Part shown: positions 32,284-35,865 of the stretch, piece by piece
Layout of the letters: each line of letters opens with the position of its first letter
How positions within the stretch are numbered: the first letter of the stretch is position 1
NCBI RefSeq assembly: GCF_000177675.1
Contig: NZ_ADGX01000086.1
Location: forward strand, 1 to 35,865
Source of the DNA: Parafrankia sp. EUN1f
GTDB lineage: Bacteria > Actinomycetota > Actinomycetes > Frankiales > Frankiaceae
Length of the DNA: 35,865 nt
Direction of reading: 5' to 3'
Notes under the pieces: model-generated
Seen by the model: only the letters and a program-made list of their open reading frames with translations
The model's database searches: none
Told to the model about the DNA's origin: nothing
Program-made: the position numbers and the translations under genes

Positions 32284-33177
32284 GTGGAACTCAGGCAGCT
32301 TCGTTACTTCGTCACGGTCGCCGAAGAGCTGCATTTCGGGCGAGCCGCCGACCGCCTGCACATAGCCCAGCCGGCGGTGAGCCAGCAGGTGCGCCGGCTG
32401 GAGCGGGAGCTGGGCCTGCGCCTGTTCGAGCGTTCGTCGCGGCGGGTCCGGCTCACGCCGGAAGGTGATCGCCTGCTCGTCGAGGCGCGCGCCGCGCTCG
32501 CCGCGGCCGACCGGGTGACAGCCGTCGCCGGCGACCTCACATCCGCGCCGATGAGCGTCCTGCGGGTGGGGGCCAACCCCGGGCTCGGTCCGCGGCTCGA
32601 CCGCGGCCTGGAACGACTCCGGCAGGCCCACCCCGACTTCGATGTCGAGCTCGAACTGGTCGGCATGCCGGTCATCGACCAGCCGGCGGCGGTGGCCCGG
32701 GGCGAGCTGGACATGACGCTGCTGCGGCTCGCCCCATCCGGCGACGGATTCCAGGTGATCGACCTGTGGCCCGAACCGCTGGTGGCGGCGCTGCCGGCCG
32801 GGCACCCGGCCACCGGGCAGTCCGCCGTGCGCCTGCGTGATCTCGCCGCGCTCCCGCTACGGCTGCCGTCGTGGGAGTGCGACCCGCTGCTGCGTGCCTT
32901 CGTCCTCGACGCCTGCCGCGACGCGGGTTTCGAGCCCCGGCTCGGCCGGCCCACCGGCAGCACGGCGGACGTCCTGCTGGAGCTGGCGAACGGCTCCCCG
33001 GGCTGGGCGCTGCTCCACGCGGACACGGTGCCGACGTCGGAGGTGACCCGGGTCGCGGTGCTCCCGGTGGACCCGCCGCTGACCACCCGCGGTTGTGTGG
33101 TGGTCCCGGCGACGAGGCCCGCCGCCTGCGTCGCGGGCCTGCGCGTCGCGTTCGGCGCGGGCCCGTCGGACGGCTGA
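32284..33177 (+). CDS. LysR family transcriptional regulator
   Basis: GTG 32284 is chosen because LysR proteins begin here (MELRQLRYFVTVAEELHFGR-type start) and a G/A-rich GGGGGAGGGCAGG precedes it; an upstream ATG at 32179 would add a Gly-Thr repeat. The 297-aa protein has the HTH with RAADRLHIAQPAVSQQVRRL and LFERSSRRVRLTPEG, then a substrate-binding domain of two lobes (from VLRVGANPGLGP onward). It probably controls the divergent LLM oxidoreductase gene. The inducer is unknown. Confidence 0.9.
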   Translation: MELRQLRYFVTVAEELHFGRAADRLHIAQPAVSQQVRRLERELGLRLFERSSRRVRLTPEGDRLLVEARAALAAADRVTAVAGDLTSAPMSVLRVGANPGLGPRLDRGLERLRQAHPDFDVELELVGMPVIDQPAAVARGELDMTLLRLAPSGDGFQVIDLWPEPLVAALPAGHPATGQSAVRLRDLAALPLRLPSWECDPLLRAFVLDACRDAGFEPRLGRPTGSTADVLLELANGSPGWALLHADTVPTSEVTRVAVLPVDPPLTTRGCVVVPATRPAACVAGLRVAFGAGPSDG

Positions 33178-33280
33178 CCCGGTAGCGGCCGTCTGGTCGC
33201 CGCCCAGCTCCGCCCTCGACATTCGATCATCGGTCGGACGTTACCGCAGCTCACAGCATGTGCTTACTCGATCCCGTGAC

Positions 33281-33312
33281 GCATCCACCATCATGATCAT
33301 GATGGTGGATGC
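33281..33312. repeat. Perfect 32-bp palindrome flanked by CGTGAC repeats
   Basis: The left half GCATCCACCATCATGA (33281-33296) is followed directly by its exact reverse complement (33297-33312), with no loop. The hexamer CGTGAC flanks it on both sides in direct orientation (33275-33280 and 33313-33318). It might be a terminator after LysR, a protein-binding site, or a small inserted element with target duplication. Confidence 0.8.
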
Positions 33313-33350
33313 CGTGACCGGTCGTGATCTCTCGCCGGATGGGTGAGCTG

Positions 33351-33386
33351 CCGGCACCGGCACCGGCACCGGCACCGGCGTCGGCG
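33351..33386. repeat. CCGGCA hexamer repeat
   Basis: Four exact CCGGCA units, then CCGGCG and TCGGCG, follow the palindrome. The run is noncoding and about 215 bases upstream of the acyltransferase gene. Confidence 0.7.
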
Positions 33387-33599
33387 TCGGGACGGGTTGG
33401 AACCTGCTCGTCGGAGAGTGTTGATCGATGCGCTGGGTAGCAACCTGTCGCTCGTAGTGGGCACCGTCGTGGGTTCGCGGCTGGTGGCTTCGTGATCGCC
33501 CCTGCCAGGGCGACCTGACAGCTGGCGCCAAGGTTGGCCGGATAGAAGGGGGCGGAAGGCGGGGCGACGGACGGCTCGGCTGCTCTCGGAGGAGTGCGG

Positions 33600-35249
33600 A
33601 TGGCGAAGCACGCGAACGACCTGGAAAACCGATCGCGTCGTCTGGACCAGACGGCACGCCGTGGTCCGGTGTCAGCGGATCGCGCGAGAGGCGTCCTGCT
33701 GGCCGGCCCGGCGCCACCGAGGGCACCCGGCAAGCCGAGACCGGCGGTCGTGCCGGCTGATCGTGCCGGTAGCAGCCGCCTGCCCAGCCTGCCGAGCCCG
33801 GGCGGTTCCAGCCTGGCCGGTTCCGGGGCGCCTCGCCTGCCCAGTCCCTCCCGCCCGCCTGGTCTCACCGGTCCGACCGGCGTGGACGGACCTCGGGAGC
33901 GGCCCGTCCCGCCGGACACGGCGGCGCGGCGCGCGGGGGCTCCGACCCGGCGTACCGGGTACAACCCTGCGCTGGATGGTGTGCGGGCGCTCGCGATGCT
34001 GTGTGTGCTCGTGTTCCACATGGACGCGCTGCCCGGCGGCTACCTGGGCGTGGACGTGTTCTTCGTGCTCAGCGGGTTCCTGATCACCCGCCAGCTGCTG
34101 GCCGAGCGGGATCGGACCGGCAGGGTGTCCCTGCCGATGTTCTACCTGCGGCGCGCCTACCGGCTGCTGCCCGCGTTCTGGCTGCTGGCCCTCGTCGGTT
34201 TCACCGCGGTCGTGGTGCTCGGCGCCGGCACGGCCGGTGAGCGGGATGAGTTCCTGCACACCCTGGCCGCCGCCATGCTGTACGTGAACAACTACTTCCA
34301 GGTGGTGCAGCAGAACACCGGGGCCGGCTGGCTCGGGCATACCTGGTCGCTGTCGCTGGAGGAGCAGTTCTACCTGCTCTGGCCGTTGCTGCTGCTCGTG
34401 CTGTGCCGCCGGCCGTGGATCGACCGCCGGCTTCCCGCGGTCCTGCTGGGCGGCGTGGTCGCGGTCATGCTGTGGCGCGACGTGCTGAACGCCTCCGGTG
34501 CGTCGGGGACGCGGACCTACTTCGGCCTGGACACCCGGGCCGACGCCCTGCTGGTCGGCTGCGCCCTCGCCGCCTGGCTGCGCGCCCGCCGGCGCGATGC
34601 CGGGGAGGCCGGGGAGGCCGGGGAAGCCCGCGATCGCGGGACGGTGCTGCCTGGCCGTCAACGACGTCCCGAGGATGCCGCCGTGCCCGTGGTTCAGGAA
34701 GCGGTGCCGCCCGGAACGGTGCGTCCCGAGACGGTGCGTCCGGTATGGGTGCGTCCGACCTTCGCGTGGCCGGCGTCCTGGCCGGTGTCGGTGCGTCCGG
34801 TGGCGGTGCTGCCGGTGGTGGGGGCGGTCGCGTTCGTGCTGCTCGCGGTGGCGATGGTGGCGGCGCCGAGCGGCTGGGGCCCGCGGCCGACAGCGCTCGC
34901 CCGCGGCGGGTACACCATGGTCGCCCTGCTCGCCGGAGTCGTCATCCTCGCGCTGGAGATGGGGGCGACGTCCAGCTGGCTGTTCCAGGTGCTCGCGGTG
35001 CGGCCCCTCGCCTGGCTCGGGCGGATCTCCTACGGGTTCTACCTGTGGCATTTCCCCGTGGTCGCCCACTGGGGCCGCGATCTGACCGTCGCGGTCGGTC
35101 GGTGGCCGGCGATCCTGGTGGTCGGGCTGATCTCGCTGGGCCTGGCCTCGGCGTCGTACTACCTGCTCGAACGGCCCATCCAGCGGCGCCGCCCCGGTGT
35201 GGCGCGGCGGGGGACCGGCGACGCCGCCCGCCCGGCCTGGTCGTCGTAG
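33600..35249 (+). CDS. OafA/YrhL-type membrane acyltransferase
   Basis: ATG 33600 follows GGAGGAG by five bases and gives 549 aa. The first ~120 residues are a cytoplasmic Pro/Ser/Gly-rich extension. The acyltransferase-3 domain follows: NPALDGVRALAMLCVLVFHM with its conserved His, GGYLGVDVFFVLSGFLIT, FYLRRAYRLLPAFWLL with the conserved Arg pair, TWSLSLEEQFYLLWPLL, and later ISYGFYLWHFPV. About ten transmembrane helices are expected. A charged, Arg/Val/Pro-rich insert (about 335-400) splits the helices. The family O-acylates sugars, peptidoglycan or secondary metabolites at the membrane. The substrate is unknown. Confidence 0.92.
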   Translation: MAKHANDLENRSRRLDQTARRGPVSADRARGVLLAGPAPPRAPGKPRPAVVPADRAGSSRLPSLPSPGGSSLAGSGAPRLPSPSRPPGLTGPTGVDGPRERPVPPDTAARRAGAPTRRTGYNPALDGVRALAMLCVLVFHMDALPGGYLGVDVFFVLSGFLITRQLLAERDRTGRVSLPMFYLRRAYRLLPAFWLLALVGFTAVVVLGAGTAGERDEFLHTLAAAMLYVNNYFQVVQQNTGAGWLGHTWSLSLEEQFYLLWPLLLLVLCRRPWIDRRLPAVLLGGVVAVMLWRDVLNASGASGTRTYFGLDTRADALLVGCALAAWLRARRRDAGEAGEAGEARDRGTVLPGRQRRPEDAAVPVVQEAVPPGTVRPETVRPVWVRPTFAWPASWPVSVRPVAVLPVVGAVAFVLLAVAMVAAPSGWGPRPTALARGGYTMVALLAGVVILALEMGATSSWLFQVLAVRPLAWLGRISYGFYLWHFPVVAHWGRDLTVAVGRWPAILVVGLISLGLASASYYLLERPIQRRRPGVARRGTGDAARPAWSS

Positions 35250-35348
35250 CATCCGCGCATTCCGGTGTAGCGCCGCATTCCGGTTCCGAGGAGCCTGTCG
35301 CAGGATCCGGAGCTTCGAACTGCCGCTGCTGCCGGACAAGATCTAATG

Positions 35349-35865
35349 CCACTTAGCCTAAGTTGATCTTCAGGGTTGTGGTGTGTCGGTGCTGGGTGTT
35401 CGTCCTGGTTGCCGGCATGATCACGGTCTGTGGCAGATGATCGCCCGGTCGTCGACGGCCGGTTGACGGACTGGATCTCACTCGGTGTGCTGACCGCGTT
35501 CGTGTCCCGGGACGAGATCGACGAGGCGATCGAGGCCACCGGGAAGGCCGCGAAACGGGCGGGTGGGAAGATCCCACCCCGGGTCGTCGTGCTGTTCGTG
35601 ATGGCGCTGGCACTGTTCGGCGACGAGGACTACGAGGAGGTCGCGGCCCGTCTCGCGGGAACACTCGCGGACTGGGGCCGGTTCGAGGAGGGCTGGGAAC
35701 CGACCTCGGGCGGGCTGACCCAGGCCCGTCAACGGCTCGGCCCCGAACCGCTGGCCCACCTGTTCTCCCAGGTCGCGGCCCCGGTCGCGGACCCGGACAC
35801 GATCGGGGCGTTCCTGCGGACCTGGCGGCTGATGAGTATCGACGGAGTCGAGTTCGACGCGGCGG
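35349..35865 (+). mobile_element. Left end of an IS4-type insertion sequence, cut by the window edge
   Basis: A transposase gene begins at 35430 and runs off the end. The element probably starts near 35349, where CACTTAGCCTAAGTTGATC could be the terminal repeat; it contains the near-perfect dyad ACTTAG-C-CTAAGT (35351-35363). The right end lies outside, so the boundary is a guess. Confidence 0.55.
35430..35865 (+). CDS. IS4 family transposase, N-terminal part
   Basis: From GTG 35430 an open frame of 145 codons runs to the window end: it begins VADDRPVVDGRLTDWISLG, then VLTAFVSRDEIDEAIEATG, IPPRVVVLFVMALALFGDED, EEVAARLAGTL and TSGGLTQARQRLGPEPL, and ends RLMSIDGVEFDAA. This is the N-terminal domain typical of actinomycete IS4-family transposases, and SIDGVEFD is the region of the first catalytic Asp of the DDE triad. 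The rest of the catalytic domain is outside the window, so whether the copy is intact is unknown. Confidence 0.88.
   Translation, partial: MADDRPVVDGRLTDWISLGVLTAFVSRDEIDEAIEATGKAAKRAGGKIPPRVVVLFVMALALFGDEDYEEVAARLAGTLADWGRFEEGWEPTSGGLTQARQRLGPEPLAHLFSQVAAPVADPDTIGAFLRTWRLMSIDGVEFDAA

Larger units (their letters stand above)
33178..33599. other. Intergenic region between LysR and acyltransferase genes
   Basis: No convincing gene is present. It holds the 32-bp palindrome at 33281-33312, the CCGGCA hexamer run at 33351-33386, and a small hairpin TCGCCC-CTGCCA-GGGCGA (33496-33513) about 90 bases before the acyltransferase start that could act as a leader terminator. Confidence 0.5.

Noticed and set aside
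1-35865. tRNA, rRNA or CRISPR features
   Set aside because: I saw no tRNA-like arms with a CCA-end pattern, no rRNA segments, and no spacer-separated repeats while reading the gaps between genes.

Overview
The window is very GC-rich, with strong G/C bias at third codon positions, many GTG starts, GTGA stop/start overlaps and several apparently leaderless genes. Together with Tat-exported redox enzymes, a membrane Ser/Thr kinase and many MarR/MerR/LysR regulators, this points to a filamentous actinomycete. A Frankia-like genome is my guess, not something the sequence proves.

Region 1 (about 1-7140) holds the most unusual system. Four tightly linked plus-strand genes follow a 390-base upstream region with a triple 13-bp repeat. 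From motifs I recognise, the first gene (905-2320) corresponds to the N-terminal half of LodA/GoxA-type cysteine tryptophylquinone (CTQ) oxidases. The third gene (3943-5931) corresponds to the C-terminal half that carries the CTQ residues, fused to a ferritin-like domain. Between them sits a radical SAM/SPASM enzyme resembling QhpD. The fourth gene is a LodB/QhpG-like flavoprotein. I read this as a split, ferritin-fused quinoprotein system whose maturation set combines the LodA and quinohemoprotein amine dehydrogenase pathways.

Region 2 (7.1-12.4 kb) holds a small membrane protein with a probable frameshift, a solitary PemK/MazF-like protein, a membrane protein/GNAT pair, and a large membrane GGDEF protein with a degenerate EAL domain.

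Region 3 (12.5-28.7 kb) is rich in regulator/target pairs: MarR beside an SDR remnant and a frameshifted erythromycin-esterase-like gene; MarR/SDR with twin operators, then an MFS pump; a Tat multicopper oxidase; a kinase-TIR-transmembrane receptor; an MDR oxidoreductase with a MerR regulator and a MerR-type promoter; a Bcp peroxiredoxin; and a MarR gene set between two 14-TM pumps and a quinone oxidoreductase, with two palindromic operators in the divergent region.

Region 4 (28.7-35.9 kb) holds a lipoprotein, a membrane-anchored NTF2-like protein, a CMD-family protein, an LLM flavin oxidoreductase divergent from a LysR gene, a 32-bp perfect palindrome, an OafA-like acyltransferase, and the left end of an IS4-type insertion sequence cut by the window edge.
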